From: Thermohalobaculum sp038534135
Lineage (GTDB): Bacteria > Pseudomonadota > Alphaproteobacteria > Rhodobacterales > Rhodobacteraceae
Length of the DNA stretch: 25,833 nt
NCBI GenBank assembly: GCA_038534135.1
Contig: JBCAXJ010000073.1
Location: 1-25,833, forward strand
Direction: 5' to 3'
Shown: positions 7,983 to 16,554 of the stretch, piece after piece
Position numbering within the stretch: the stretch's first letter is position 1
Layout of the letters: each line of letters starts with the position of its first letter
Notes under the pieces: model-generated
Databases searched by the model: none
What the model was told of the DNA's origin: nothing
Seen by the model: only the letters and a program-made list of their open reading frames with translations
Translations under genes and position numbers: made by a program

Positions 7983-8408
7983 ATGGCAAAATCCCCCCCG
8001 AAGCCGCCGTCAGATGCGGTAAAGTATATCGAGTTTGTTGGCCTGATGGGCTTGCTGCGCGTGACGCTGTTCGAGAGTTTTGGCGAACGCAAGTACTGGG
8101 ACGAGCGATATTTCGACTTGTTCATGAACATGCTCGCCAAACAATTGCGCGGCTCGGTCTCAACGCTCGAGGAGATGACAGCGGCGATGACTGGAATCTC
8201 GCATTCGACGAAGATCCGCATGATCGAGGAAGCTCGTAAGGACGGCCTGATCGAGGCCGTCAACCGCAGCCAGATCAAGCTGGATGGACCGCTCGACAAT
8301 GTCGGCGCGCGCAAGGTTTTCTATCTCTCGGACAGCATGATGAAGTCCATGCTGAGCCGCCTGGATGAAATGATCAGCGACGTGCGAGCTTTCGCTGGCC
8401 CGGCTTGA
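7983..8408 (+). CDS. MarR-like winged-helix transcriptional regulator
   Basis: The start at 7983 is chosen over an in-frame ATG at 7971 because the GGAGGCGAG just before it would otherwise lie inside the gene. The 141-residue protein is mostly helical. A long N-terminal helix segment (about 15-60) is followed by a helix-turn-helix region (about 60-90, SVSTLEEMTAAMTGISHSTKIRMIEEARKDG split over two helices). A beta-wing region (RSQIKLDGPLDNVGARKVFYLS) and a C-terminal dimerisation helix follow. This layout fits MarR-type regulators but the similarity is general. The start MAKSPPKPPS is a disordered tail. It may control the neighbouring TSUP exporter or its own gene; nothing in the sequence shows its effector. 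Confidence 0.6.
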   Translation: MAKSPPKPPSDAVKYIEFVGLMGLLRVTLFESFGERKYWDERYFDLFMNMLAKQLRGSVSTLEEMTAAMTGISHSTKIRMIEEARKDGLIEAVNRSQIKLDGPLDNVGARKVFYLSDSMMKSMLSRLDEMISDVRAFAGPA

Positions 8409-8807
8409 AATCGGACTGTCGCAATGACGCTGGGCGTTTTAGGCGGGAAACCTTGAACTTGGGTTAACTTCGATGCAGGTTCTCTGAGAATTCGCCGCAA
8501 ATGCGGCAGAAACGCGTGATAAAGCTAAGGAAATCAAGCGTTCTGACCGTTGTTAATCATTTGGCGCTGTCCCGCGAGGCCTCCTGATTTGATGCCGCAA
8601 AGGCAGTTCAAACGTATTCCTTTGATACCGCATTCGTAACAACGCGGAGTCGATCGGGCGTGTTAACTCTTCGTGATCGTAGCGGTTTGAGACAGATTTA
8701 GGCCGCGGTCCTGCGGCCGGATCGTCTCGCTTTCGGATGCAAATGCTCGTTCGAAATCACGCTCGCGCGCAGATCTTGCCGAGAACGAACCGCGGGCGTC
8801 TGTGGCT
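8409..8807. other. Non-coding gap between the regulator and the exporter 3' end
   Basis: I see no convincing gene here. The stretch holds small palindromes only: GCCGCA-AA-TGCGGC at 8494-8507 and GGCCGC-N6-GCGGCC at 8701-8718. Neither is followed by a T-run, so neither is a good terminator. Confidence 0.5.
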
Positions 8808-9560
8808 TCAAAGCACCCCGCGCACGATCAGGCTGAGCCCCAGCAGCGTTAGCATGCCCAGGACAGCGAGCCGAAATTGATCCGGGCCCAACCGGTCCCG
8901 GATCCGCTCGCCCAGACGAATGCCGAAGATCGCAAAGCCGGTGCCGAGGATCGAGACCCAGATCGCGGTCATCGGCACCAGTCCCAGGCGCGAAAGGCCG
9001 ATCATCATAACGATGCTGGACAGCGTGAACGAGCAGTTGATCGCCTGCAGGAACATGGTCCGGTCCAGATGCAGCGACATCAGATACGGCATCGAGGGCA
9101 TCACCTGGCTTCCCGTGATGCCGTTTATCGTACCGGTCAGAAACCCGCTGACTGGGCCAAATGGCTTCTCGAACCGGGCGGGCAGGCGCAGATCGGGCCG
9201 CGACCACGCAAAGACGCAATATCCCACCAGAACGAGGCCCAAGACGGCAGCGGCGGTCGCACCATCGACCTGATCGAGCAGCCAAAGCCCCAGCACCAGA
9301 CCCGGCAGTGTCGCGACGAACATTGGCCAGAAGCGTCGCAGTGTCGGCACGAACTGCCCGGCGCCGATTTGCACCATGATGTTGGACGAGATCGACGGGA
9401 TGATCAGAAGGGGCAGAGCCTCTTTCAGTCCGATTGTCGCCGCGAGGAACGGCAGGCAGGTCGTCGAGAAGCCCAGCCCGGTCACACCCTTTGCGGTCGC
9501 GGCCCCCAGATAAACGGCGAAGATGATGGCAATCTGCAGGGGCGTGTAGGTGTCTAACAC
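8808..9560 (-). CDS. TSUP-family (TauE/SafE) membrane transporter
   Basis: The product is a 250-residue membrane protein with about eight transmembrane helices and the TSUP hallmarks: an N-terminal GAATAKGVTGLGFSTTCLP re-entrant region and a repeated GFLTGTINGITGSQVMPS segment in the second half. TSUP proteins carry sulfite, sulfonates, thiosulfate or related sulfur anions. Being next to a sox operon, export of sulfite or import of a sulfur substrate is plausible but not proven. The start is a GTG with GGAG about eight bases upstream (CGGAGACCACCT). No ATG nearby gives a better N-terminus. It is transcribed towards the MarR-like gene, from which a 399-base gap separates it. Confidence 0.85.
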   Translation of the reverse strand: MLDTYTPLQIAIIFAVYLGAATAKGVTGLGFSTTCLPFLAATIGLKEALPLLIIPSISSNIMVQIGAGQFVPTLRRFWPMFVATLPGLVLGLWLLDQVDGATAAAVLGLVLVGYCVFAWSRPDLRLPARFEKPFGPVSGFLTGTINGITGSQVMPSMPYLMSLHLDRTMFLQAINCSFTLSSIVMMIGLSRLGLVPMTAIWVSILGTGFAIFGIRLGERIRDRLGPDQFRLAVLGMLTLLGLSLIVRGVL

Positions 9561-9750
9561 AGGTGGTCTCCGTTGGGAGCCTCACGCCATACGCCGACGC
9601 CCTTCCTGTGCCAAGCACTCAGCGATGAGAGCAGGCCGACCGGCGCGGTCGTATCCGCATTGGCAGGTTCTGAACTTCGAGACATTGAGTATTCTTTTGA
9701 TCCAACCGCAAAGGCTTTGCGTATCCGTTTCATAATCAACGAAAGAGGTT

Positions 9751-10104
9751 ATGATCAAAGAACAACACGGTTCGATAAAATTGGGAGAACTGACTCTGAA
9801 TAACCCAAAGGAACCAGAAATTACTCAAAACATTCCAAATATACTGTTGTTAGCGGCAATTCTAATCCCATTGATTTTGTACGTTCTTGGGATCGCGCGT
9901 GGCCGTCGTGCATATCAATTGAGCGAGGTCGGCCTTTCGGCGTTTGCACTCGTGCTGCTGTCGGTGATTTCCGCAGCGATTATGTCCGGCCTTCCTGCAT
10001 TCGAGGCGACTGAGTTCGTCGCATCCTGGATCATCGGTGGCGTTTTCGCGGCACTGTCCATGATCAATGCCATCCGGATAAGCCGATTGCGCCGTCAATT
10101 CTAA
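9751..10104 (+). CDS. Small three-helix membrane protein, unknown
   Basis: I do not recognise a named family. The 117-residue product has a polar N-terminus (1-27). Three predicted transmembrane helices follow, at about 29-50 (NILLLAAILIPLILYVLG), 57-80 and 86-108, then a basic tail (RISRLRRQF). An AGAGG motif precedes the ATG by about five bases. The first 120 bases are clearly richer in A+T than flanking genes, which suggests a different origin. The stop TAA is followed in the same frame by 43 open codons leading into the next reading frame. The two could therefore once have been one protein with a membrane N-terminal part and a soluble C-terminal part. Confidence 0.6.
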   Translation: MIKEQHGSIKLGELTLNNPKEPEITQNIPNILLLAAILIPLILYVLGIARGRRAYQLSEVGLSAFALVLLSVISAAIMSGLPAFEATEFVASWIIGGVFAALSMINAIRISRLRRQF

Positions 10105-10233
10105 GCACAGCAGGCACTGTCCGAGGATATCAAGGGCGGGGAACCCGGCCCGGTCGATAGGGCGTTTCCCGGGGAAATCCCGGTATCCGATCCGGTTATC
10201 ATTCGGCCCGAGCCTGGGTGTTGCACCAGCCGC

Positions 10234-10908
10234 GTGTTCCGTGACAACGGAATTTCGTCGGGCATACGCAAGGTAAATCAAGCATCGGTCGTCATGGATC
10301 TGCTCTTGCCGGTGACGGTGAACTTCTTCCAGGTCTCGATTGCGTTCACCGTCATGCGGGATGGCATCAAGGTTGTGGCGAGGTCATCGGCGCAGATCAG
10401 GCCTTGGCATGATTTCTTTCGCGCCGGCCTGGGTCTCAGCACCTCACTCATAGTGCGAAACGCCGAAAAAGAGGCTGCCGGTTCTGTCGATTGCATCAAG
10501 GGCGATCAGCTTTGTATTGCCTTGCCCGAGGGCAAGCGAGGTGACGTCTCTTCGTCGGTTGAATGTCAGGCTGCTGCCGCTGTCGATGTGGAACGCGTGC
10601 TTGTTCCCGATGAAGGTGGTGACCCGACAAAGACCCGGGTTGATCCAACCAAGGCCCGGCTGATTGCGAAAGGTGTTGCGACTTTTGCCGGGCTGAACAC
10701 GATCGAGAACATCGAAATCAACGCAAACGGCTCAGTAACGGCCAACATTCCCAACACATCCGGCGGTTCTGGCTCGTTGGGCACCGTATCGGCCGGATTT
10801 GGATTGCGGACCACCATTGTCGTTCCCAAGGCGGCGGAGGTGAAAGAGGACGCGACGCGCCCCGTTGTCTTCCAATGCGTGCCCAATGTTGAGAAAGAGG
10901 AATTCTGA
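10234..10908 (+). CDS. Hypothetical protein; possibly the C-terminal part of a gene split by a stop
   Basis: No family is recognised. The 224-residue frame begins at a GTG without a ribosome binding site; the first ATG (10294) also lacks one. The reading frame is open back to the TAA of the preceding membrane protein at 10102-10104, and those extra 43 codons (for example EDIKGGEPGPVDRAFPGEIP) also look protein-like. The product has a segment with hydrophobic residues (MDLLLPVTVNFFQVSIAFTV). An Asp/Lys-rich part (PDEGGDPTKTRVDPTKARL) and a beta-rich glycine/serine stretch (NANGSVTANIPNTSGGSGS) follow, and it ends in KEEF. Either it starts at an unusual codon or it is a remnant. Coding potential is moderate. 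Confidence 0.42.
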   Translation: MFRDNGISSGIRKVNQASVVMDLLLPVTVNFFQVSIAFTVMRDGIKVVARSSAQIRPWHDFFRAGLGLSTSLIVRNAEKEAAGSVDCIKGDQLCIALPEGKRGDVSSSVECQAAAAVDVERVLVPDEGGDPTKTRVDPTKARLIAKGVATFAGLNTIENIEINANGSVTANIPNTSGGSGSLGTVSAGFGLRTTIVVPKAAEVKEDATRPVVFQCVPNVEKEEF

Positions 10909-10941
10909 AGCGCCGCTTCCCAAGGAAATCAACGACGAGAA

Positions 10942-10971
10942 GTGGCCGTCCGGCTGTATCCGGGCGGTCAC
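10942..10971. terminator. Possible shared hairpin between convergent genes
   Basis: GTGGCCGTCCGG and CCGGGCGGTCAC form a 12-bp stem with two G-T pairs around a six-base loop (CTGTAT). It sits between two genes that end towards each other (stops at 10908 and 11000). There is no T-run, so it is at best a weak terminator or RNA-end stabiliser. Confidence 0.35.
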
Positions 10972-10999
10972 GATCCATCTGTGCTTTCGTCAGGTCTGG

Positions 11000-11332
11000 T
11001 CAGACGTGGATGCGGTAGATCGAGGCATCGAGAGCGCCGTCCGGCGTTGTGACAGCGACTGTGACACGCTGGTATTCGGCCCCTTCAAAATCGTCGAGAC
11101 GCGCCCAATGCTCGGGCAGGTCAGGTGACTCGAAGACGTGCACGGCGATCGGATCACCTTGCGGATCAGGAACCATGCCGGGGCAGCCATGCGCCGCGCC
11201 CCAGCCCTCCTGCAGAAGCCTGCCGCGCACGACGCCCTTGGACCATGTTCCGGTCAGCCCGTCGAGCACATGGTGGTTCACCTCGCCCGGCGCGAGCGTG
11301 CCATAGGTCGCGAGCCGCATGTCGGCCGTCAT
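11000..11332 (-). CDS. Gamma-glutamylcyclotransferase-like (AIG2/GGCT fold) protein
   Basis: The 110-residue product has the GGCT-fold signature: RLATYGTLAPGEVNHH near the N-terminus (the YGTL substrate loop) and an acidic LDDFEGAEYQRV segment that holds the presumed catalytic glutamate. Family members act on gamma-glutamyl amines or dipeptides; the substrate cannot be read here. The start is the ATG that overlaps the stop of the upstream esterase as TGATG, a classical coupling arrangement; an ATG 12 bases earlier is also in frame. The two genes form a small minus-strand operon of the kind found scattered in Rhodobacteraceae. Confidence 0.82.
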   Translation of the reverse strand: MTADMRLATYGTLAPGEVNHHVLDGLTGTWSKGVVRGRLLQEGWGAAHGCPGMVPDPQGDPIAVHVFESPDLPEHWARLDDFEGAEYQRVTVAVTTPDGALDASIYRIHV

Positions 11333-12282
11333 CAGCGGCCCCATATGCCGTTCAGATAGCTGGCGACCCTTCGGTGCGCCTGTTCGGCCTCGTCGACCAG
11401 GCCGAGATAGCCGAAGAACCCGTGCACGACGCCGGCGTATTCCGTGTGTTCAACCGCGACTCCGGCATCGGACAACTGCTTGGCATAGGCCACGCCCTCG
11501 TCTTTGAGCACGTCGCATTCAGCGGTGATCACCAGGGCGGGCGGCAGTCCTGCATGCGACGTTGCCAGGTGTGGTGCTGCGCGCCAGTCGTCCATGTCGT
11601 GGGCGTTGGCGAAATAGTGCTCGCGGAACCAGTCGATCGTCGGCGCTTCGAGTATCCCGTACCCCGCACCGTATCGGTCGTAAGAGGCCGTGCCCCCGCG
11701 ATAGTCGACCACCGGATAGATCAGTGCCTGGGCCGACACCGCCGGTCCGTCGGCCTCTCGCGCCATCAAGGCAACGACTGCTGCCAGGTTCCCGCCCGCG
11801 CTGTCGCCCGACACGGCGATGCGGGTGGCATCGATGCCGAGCTTCCCGGCTTTGTCCGCCACCCAGCGCAGCGCATCGTAGGAATCCTCGGCGGCGGCGG
11901 GGAACCGGTGCTCCGGCCCCATGCGGTAGTCGACCGAGACGACGGCGCAACCCGCTGCATTGGCGAGAAACCGGCACAGTGTTTCGTAGATCTCGAGACT
12001 GCCGATTACATGCCCGCCGCCGTGATAATAGATGATCACCGGCAGATCGGCCGCGTCAGTGGCCTTGTAGACCCGCACCGGCGCATGGCCATAGCCCGGG
12101 CCGGTGCTGAAGGTCTCAGCGTAGGTGACATCCGGGGCGGGAAAGTCGCGCAGGCGCGCCGCGGACAGGGCCTCCATCAGATCCCGCGCTTGCTGCGGTG
12201 TCAGGTCCACGAGCTTCGGGATGCCTGCCTCGGCAACCTTGTCCAGAAAGGCGTTCATTTGCGGCGTCAAATCATCGGGCAT
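11332..12282 (-). CDS. Alpha/beta hydrolase fold-3 (HSL/Aes-type) esterase
   Basis: The 316-residue cytoplasmic protein carries the hormone-sensitive-lipase-type esterase signature. It has HGGG at 87-90 (oxyanion hole), GDSAGGN with nucleophile S161, acid D257 in AECDVLKDEG and histidine H287 in GVVHGFFG. Length is normal for the family, which hydrolyses short-chain acyl esters. The reading frame stays open far upstream to 13674 through lutA antisense; the ATG at 12282 is chosen because family similarity starts there (MPDDLTPQMNAFLDKVAEAG) and because it clears the divergent lutA region. Its TGA overlaps the start of the cyclotransferase-like gene. The natural substrate is unknown. Confidence 0.9.
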   Translation of the reverse strand: MPDDLTPQMNAFLDKVAEAGIPKLVDLTPQQARDLMEALSAARLRDFPAPDVTYAETFSTGPGYGHAPVRVYKATDAADLPVIIYYHGGGHVIGSLEIYETLCRFLANAAGCAVVSVDYRMGPEHRFPAAAEDSYDALRWVADKAGKLGIDATRIAVSGDSAGGNLAAVVALMAREADGPAVSAQALIYPVVDYRGGTASYDRYGAGYGILEAPTIDWFREHYFANAHDMDDWRAAPHLATSHAGLPPALVITAECDVLKDEGVAYAKQLSDAGVAVEHTEYAGVVHGFFGYLGLVDEAEQAHRRVASYLNGIWGR

Positions 12283-12450
12283 GGCGGTCTCTCTGCGTCT
12301 GGTATTCCGAGGACCGTAGGGCGGGATTCTGGGAATGGCAAAGCCGGATTGCCGGGTTTGCGATGGATCAAGGAGGTGGAGTGCGGCGCGATGTACCGCA
12401 GCGCACAACGCGGCGTTTGAACGGGTGCCATCCCGTGCTATGCGCAAGGC

Positions 12451-13233
12451 GTGGAATGGAGTGACGCCTTGGACCGCCCGCAAAATCCGTCTGTTGCCAT
12501 GATGGTGACCTGCCTTGTCGACATGATCCGGCCGAGCGTCGGGTTCGCGACGGTGAAGCTGCTCGAGGATGCGGGGTGCACGGTGTCCGTCCCGAGCCAG
12601 ACCTGCTGCGGTCAACCAAACTGGAACTCGGGTGACCGATTGGGGGCTGAGGCGTTGGCGCGGACGATGATCGCGGCCTTGGAGGGATACGATTATGTCG
12701 TGGTGCCTTCCGGATCCTGCGCGGCGACTGTGGTCAAGGATTATCCGCAGATGTTCCCCGATGATGCCGATTGGCGCGCGCGGGCCGAAGCGCTGGCGGC
12801 GCAGACGCACGAGGTCGTCTCGTTCCTGACCGACGTGATGAGGGTCGAGGGGGTCGCGGCGGCACTGGATGCCACGGTGACCTATCACGATTCCTGTTCC
12901 GGCCTGCGCTCGCTGGGCATCAAGGAGCAGCCGCGCAAGCTGCTGGCATCGGTCGACGGATTGGCAGTCGCCGAGATGGACGAACCCGAAGTTTGCTGCG
13001 GCTTCGGTGGCACCTTCTGCGTCAAGTACCCGGACATCTCGAACAAGATGGTCGGGAACAAGACGGATGATATCGCAGGCACCGATGCGGAATTGGTCCT
13101 CGCAGGTGATCTTGGCTGCCTGATGAACATGGGCGGCAAGCTCTCGCGTCAGGGACGCCCGGTGAAGGCGCGCCATGTGGTGGAGGTGCTGGCCGGTATG
13201 ACGGACCAGCCCGCGATCGGGGAGGGCACGTGA
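12451..13233 (+). CDS. lutA: LutA/YkgE-type (Fe-S)-binding lactate utilisation protein
   Basis: LutA, LutB and LutC together oxidise L-lactate to pyruvate in many bacteria. This 260-residue protein has two cysteine-rich CCG domains as in LutA and the glycolate/heterodisulfide oxidoreductase family: C21, C52-C53-G and C90 in the first half, then C149, C182-C183-G and C190 in the second. The start given is a GTG with only a weak upstream site. Family alignments usually begin near the MMVTCLVDMIRPSVGF segment, so the ATG at 12499 or a nearby codon could be the true start. It is transcribed away from the esterase gene, and lutB follows after 54 bases. Confidence 0.88.
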   Translation: MEWSDALDRPQNPSVAMMVTCLVDMIRPSVGFATVKLLEDAGCTVSVPSQTCCGQPNWNSGDRLGAEALARTMIAALEGYDYVVVPSGSCAATVVKDYPQMFPDDADWRARAEALAAQTHEVVSFLTDVMRVEGVAAALDATVTYHDSCSGLRSLGIKEQPRKLLASVDGLAVAEMDEPEVCCGFGGTFCVKYPDISNKMVGNKTDDIAGTDAELVLAGDLGCLMNMGGKLSRQGRPVKARHVVEVLAGMTDQPAIGEGT

Positions 13234-13287
13234 TGCTGAAGACCGGTTCTTTCCTGCCAGCCTTGTCGGCAAGGAGTTGATGGCAGG

Positions 13288-14709
13288 ATGAGTTCGCTCA
13301 ACCCAACCACGCCGCGCTTCAAGGAAAACGTCAAGGATGCGCTGGCCAACCAGAACATTCAGTCGGCCATGTCGACTGCGGGTGGGTTCGCTGTGGGTCG
13401 TGCGAAGGCTCGCGCCGCGATGCCCGAGTTCGACGAGATCCGAGATCAGGCGCGCGACCTGAAGAACCACGTGTTGGCGAACCTCGCCGATTACCTCGAA
13501 CAGTACGAGGCGAAAGTCACGGCCGATGGCGGCCATGTCCACTGGGCCGAGACCGCCGAGGATGCCCGCCGCATCGTGCTCGACATCTGCCGCAAGGCCG
13601 GTGCGACGGCGGTGAACAAGGGCAAGACGATGATCTCGGAGGAATGCTGGATCAACGAGCACCTGCAGGAGCACGGCATCAAACCGGTCGAGACGGACCT
13701 GGGTGAGTACATCATCCAGATGCGCGGCGAGACGCCGTCACACATCATCGCCCCGGCCATCCACGTGACGCTGCCGGAGGTCGAGCAGCTCTTCAACGAG
13801 CAGCACACGCATCTGAAGCCCGGCCGCCCGATGGAGCTCGAGACCATGCTGGCCGAGGCGCGCGGCGTGCTGCGCCAGAAGTACTTCGAGGCCGAGGTCG
13901 GGATCACCGGCGCGAACATGCTGATCGCCGAGACCGGGCAGTCCGTGATCGTGACCAACGAAGGCAACGGCGATCTCTCGCAGCAACTGCCCAAGGTGCA
14001 CATCGTCATGGCCTCGCTCGAGAAGATCGTGCCGACGCTGGACGATGCCTCGACCATTCTGCGGGTGCTGGCACGTTCGGCGACCGGGCAGGAGAGCAGC
14101 GTCTACACGACCTTCTCCGCCGGGCCGAAGCGAGCCGACGACCCGGACGGGCCCGAGGAATACCACGTCGTGCTGCTCGACAATGGGCGCACCAACATGC
14201 TGGGCACCGAGTTTCAGGAGATGCTGCGCTGCATCCGCTGCGGCGCCTGCATGAACCACTGCCCGGTCTTCAAATCGGTCGGCGGACACGCCTATGGCTG
14301 GGTCTATCCCGGCCCGATGGGGGCGGTGCTGACGCCTTCGCTGATCGGGATCGAACAGGGGCGGAACCTGCCGAACGCCTCGACCTTCTGTGGCCGGTGC
14401 GAGGCCGTCTGCCCGATGCGCATCCCTTTGCCGAAGATGATGCGCGCCTACCGGGCCAAGGAGTTCGAGAAGGGCCTGACGCCCGGTGCTGCCCGCTACG
14501 CGCTTGGGGCCTGGAAGTGGATTGCCTCGCGGCCCGCGCTCTATCGGGCAATCACCGGCACGCTGAACCGGGTGCTCGGCCTGATGGGCCGCTGGCGCGG
14601 CAACTTCGCCTGGATGCCGTTGGCCTCCGGCTGGACAGACCACCGGGACCTTCCCGCGCCACCGGCAGGGGGGTCGTTCCAGAGCCAGTGGCAGCGGTCG
14701 CAAAAATAG
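13288..14709 (+). CDS. lutB: LutB/YkgF-type iron-sulfur lactate utilisation protein
   Basis: This 473-residue protein has the N-terminal LUD domain followed by a ferredoxin-like region with two 4Fe-4S motifs: C315-C318-C321-C325 (RCIRCGACMNHCPVF) and C368-C371-C375 (FCGRCEAVCPMRIP). It ends with the usual LutB C-terminal segment (to about 470), so it looks complete. It would act with LutA and LutC in lactate oxidation and electron transfer. In the common operon lutC follows at once. Here the next 2.1 kb hold an oppositely oriented gene, and lutC restarts only at 16818. Confidence 0.93.
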   Translation: MSSLNPTTPRFKENVKDALANQNIQSAMSTAGGFAVGRAKARAAMPEFDEIRDQARDLKNHVLANLADYLEQYEAKVTADGGHVHWAETAEDARRIVLDICRKAGATAVNKGKTMISEECWINEHLQEHGIKPVETDLGEYIIQMRGETPSHIIAPAIHVTLPEVEQLFNEQHTHLKPGRPMELETMLAEARGVLRQKYFEAEVGITGANMLIAETGQSVIVTNEGNGDLSQQLPKVHIVMASLEKIVPTLDDASTILRVLARSATGQESSVYTTFSAGPKRADDPDGPEEYHVVLLDNGRTNMLGTEFQEMLRCIRCGACMNHCPVFKSVGGHAYGWVYPGPMGAVLTPSLIGIEQGRNLPNASTFCGRCEAVCPMRIPLPKMMRAYRAKEFEKGLTPGAARYALGAWKWIASRPALYRAITGTLNRVLGLMGRWRGNFAWMPLASGWTDHRDLPAPPAGGSFQSQWQRSQK

Positions 14710-14751
14710 CGCGATCAACTTCGAAGGTTCGCAGGGAACCGACGCCGGTCA

Positions 14752-16554
14752 CTACTTTCGCAGGTGCCGCCCGATATGCGCCGCGACGTCCTTGACGTCG
14801 ACCATGGACAGATCCTCTTGCGTGATACCGAAATTGAAAAGCACGGCGCGGGCGATGCTTGCGGCACCCTCACGTTGCGACTGGTTCGCGATACCGAGCA
14901 GTTTTTGCGCCGCGGTTGTCTCGTCGCCACATCCCCACTTCTGTTCGCGCTCCTTTGCGCGCTTGCCCTTCGTACGCCGCCGATGCAGCAGGTAGATCCC
15001 GACCCCGATCGCTGCGATCGTTGCCACGCCGAGGAACGCCCAACCGGCGGGACTCCAACCGGCAGCAGCCACAAACCCGCCAACAATCAGAAGCGCGCCC
15101 CCGATGGCGCCGGAAGACGCTCCGATCGCTGTGAACATCTGAATGCGGTGGCGATGAACCAGCTTGGCCAGAAGGTACTCCATGCACCCGGCAAGATCCG
15201 GGTTGTGCGTCACCGTGCCACTTCTCAACAATCGGCGCAGAAGCTTGATGCGGTCGGCCGCGCTGGCCGCCTTGCGCGCGCTGCGATACATCGCCAGGAG
15301 GGACAACACGACGCCGGCTCCACCGGTGACTGACCCGGCAATCGAGGCCGCAGCACCGGCACCGGGGGCCGCCTGCGCCAGCGTTGTGGCCCCGGATGAT
15401 GCGCTCGACATCAGTTTCGAGATATGCGTTGCCAGATCCCGCTTGTGCACCTTGATGTCATTGGCATGCCGGCTTTGACCGGTCTGTTCCATCATTGTCG
15501 GATTGATCCGCGACTCCTGCCACAGTTCGTGCGCGCTGACGATCAGCCCATAGAGAGAGCCGATCATGTTGGCAAAGCTGGCGCCCGCGCTCATGCCCGG
15601 GGCACCGTCATGATTGAGCGGTGAGCCACCATCGCCCGCGACCGGCAGTTTGAAGGACTGAACGAAATTTGCCATGTCCAGCGGAATGGTCGTCCCCATG
15701 GTCGGACCGGACTCGAGGTTGCCGACAAGCTCACCCGTCCATTTTCCAAAGTTGCCCTTCTGCCGATGCTTCTGAAACCAGGACGTGTACTGGGCAGGGT
15801 CGTCGGGCGCGTCTTGGTAGGCATCGTAAAGTCCGGCCAACAATCGATCATTATCCTGCGCGCCCGCGGTCCTTTGGAAGTGATCGCCGACCTGCATGCT
15901 TTCAGAGCTCTCCCATTGCTCTTCGATCGTTGCGTCTTCGTCCACCTCAAGCACGTAAGCTTGCTCGCATTCGAGATCGATCTGACCAAACTTCTCGCCA
16001 AATACGGTCCAGGTGCCATTCGGGCGGCGCACCAGGATTTCACCGCGAGCCCCTTCGGTTCCCGCTCGCAACAAGGCACGTTCATGATTGCCAAGGGACG
16101 CGTACTTCTGTCTCGCGACGTTCGAGTAATCGAGGTGCTTCCACGGGCCGGTTCCAGTGCCCTGACCGTCGTCCTTCGAGGCCTGCTTGGCGCTGTAATA
16201 GAAAACCAGCGGATCTGCGCCGAACGCGCTACACTTGATAAAGGCGGCAGGATGCTTGGCGAAGAAGCTCGAAAACAAGACGAGATCGCCGGGCGATGCG
16301 TTCGATGGAAACTTTGCGCCGCGGACGTCAGACTTCTTGGTGGTGTCGAGCGCTTCCCATGACCCGTTCGACGTATTCACTCTGCGCAGTTCAGGTCCAA
16401 CGCCTACGCTGACACTGTTCTGACCTGCGATCGTGCCATGTTCGGGCAGCTTGCTGCCGCCAAGGCTGATGCTTACGCCTTGATTGCCGTCGAACGTGCC
16501 GAACTCGGCGAAGTGTGTACCGTGAGATTTGCGGTAGATGCGGGGCTTGCTCAT
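14752..16554 (-). CDS. 600-residue membrane-associated protein of unknown function, inserted in the lut operon
   Basis: I recognise no family. The ATG at 16554 follows AGAGG with a six-base spacer; the frame is open only a little further. Residues 13-53 hold two similar units (FGTFDGNQGVSISLGG and HGTIAGQNSVSVGVG). The middle (80-350) is soluble and mixed. A glycine/alanine-rich hydrophobic stretch lies at about 394-423. Two adjacent transmembrane helices follow (472-497 and 499-523, with GASSGAIGGALLIVGG), then HRRRTKGKRAKER and a soluble tail of about 70 residues. There is no signal peptide. A soluble head with a late glycine-rich membrane hairpin recalls secreted or injected pore-forming effectors, but that is inference only. 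It lies antisense between lutB and lutC, with an AT-rich promoter side. Confidence 0.8.
   Translation of the reverse strand: MSKPRIYRKSHGTHFAEFGTFDGNQGVSISLGGSKLPEHGTIAGQNSVSVGVGPELRRVNTSNGSWEALDTTKKSDVRGAKFPSNASPGDLVLFSSFFAKHPAAFIKCSAFGADPLVFYYSAKQASKDDGQGTGTGPWKHLDYSNVARQKYASLGNHERALLRAGTEGARGEILVRRPNGTWTVFGEKFGQIDLECEQAYVLEVDEDATIEEQWESSESMQVGDHFQRTAGAQDNDRLLAGLYDAYQDAPDDPAQYTSWFQKHRQKGNFGKWTGELVGNLESGPTMGTTIPLDMANFVQSFKLPVAGDGGSPLNHDGAPGMSAGASFANMIGSLYGLIVSAHELWQESRINPTMMEQTGQSRHANDIKVHKRDLATHISKLMSSASSGATTLAQAAPGAGAAASIAGSVTGGAGVVLSLLAMYRSARKAASAADRIKLLRRLLRSGTVTHNPDLAGCMEYLLAKLVHRHRIQMFTAIGASSGAIGGALLIVGGFVAAAGWSPAGWAFLGVATIAAIGVGIYLLHRRRTKGKRAKEREQKWGCGDETTAAQKLLGIANQSQREGAASIARAVLFNFGITQEDLSMVDVKDVAAHIGRHLRK

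Noticed and set aside
8494..8507. GCCGCA-AA-TGCGGC palindrome as operator or terminator
   Set aside because: Short, GC-rich, no T-run, and no matching second site near either gene; could be chance.
9573..9803. 76-codon plus-strand frame before the small membrane protein
   Set aside because: No ribosome binding site, no family pattern, and it overlaps the better-supported gene at 9751.
12283..13674. Upstream extension of the esterase frame to 780 codons
   Set aside because: The extra part is antisense to lutA and lutB; hydrolase similarity starts at the ATG at 12282.
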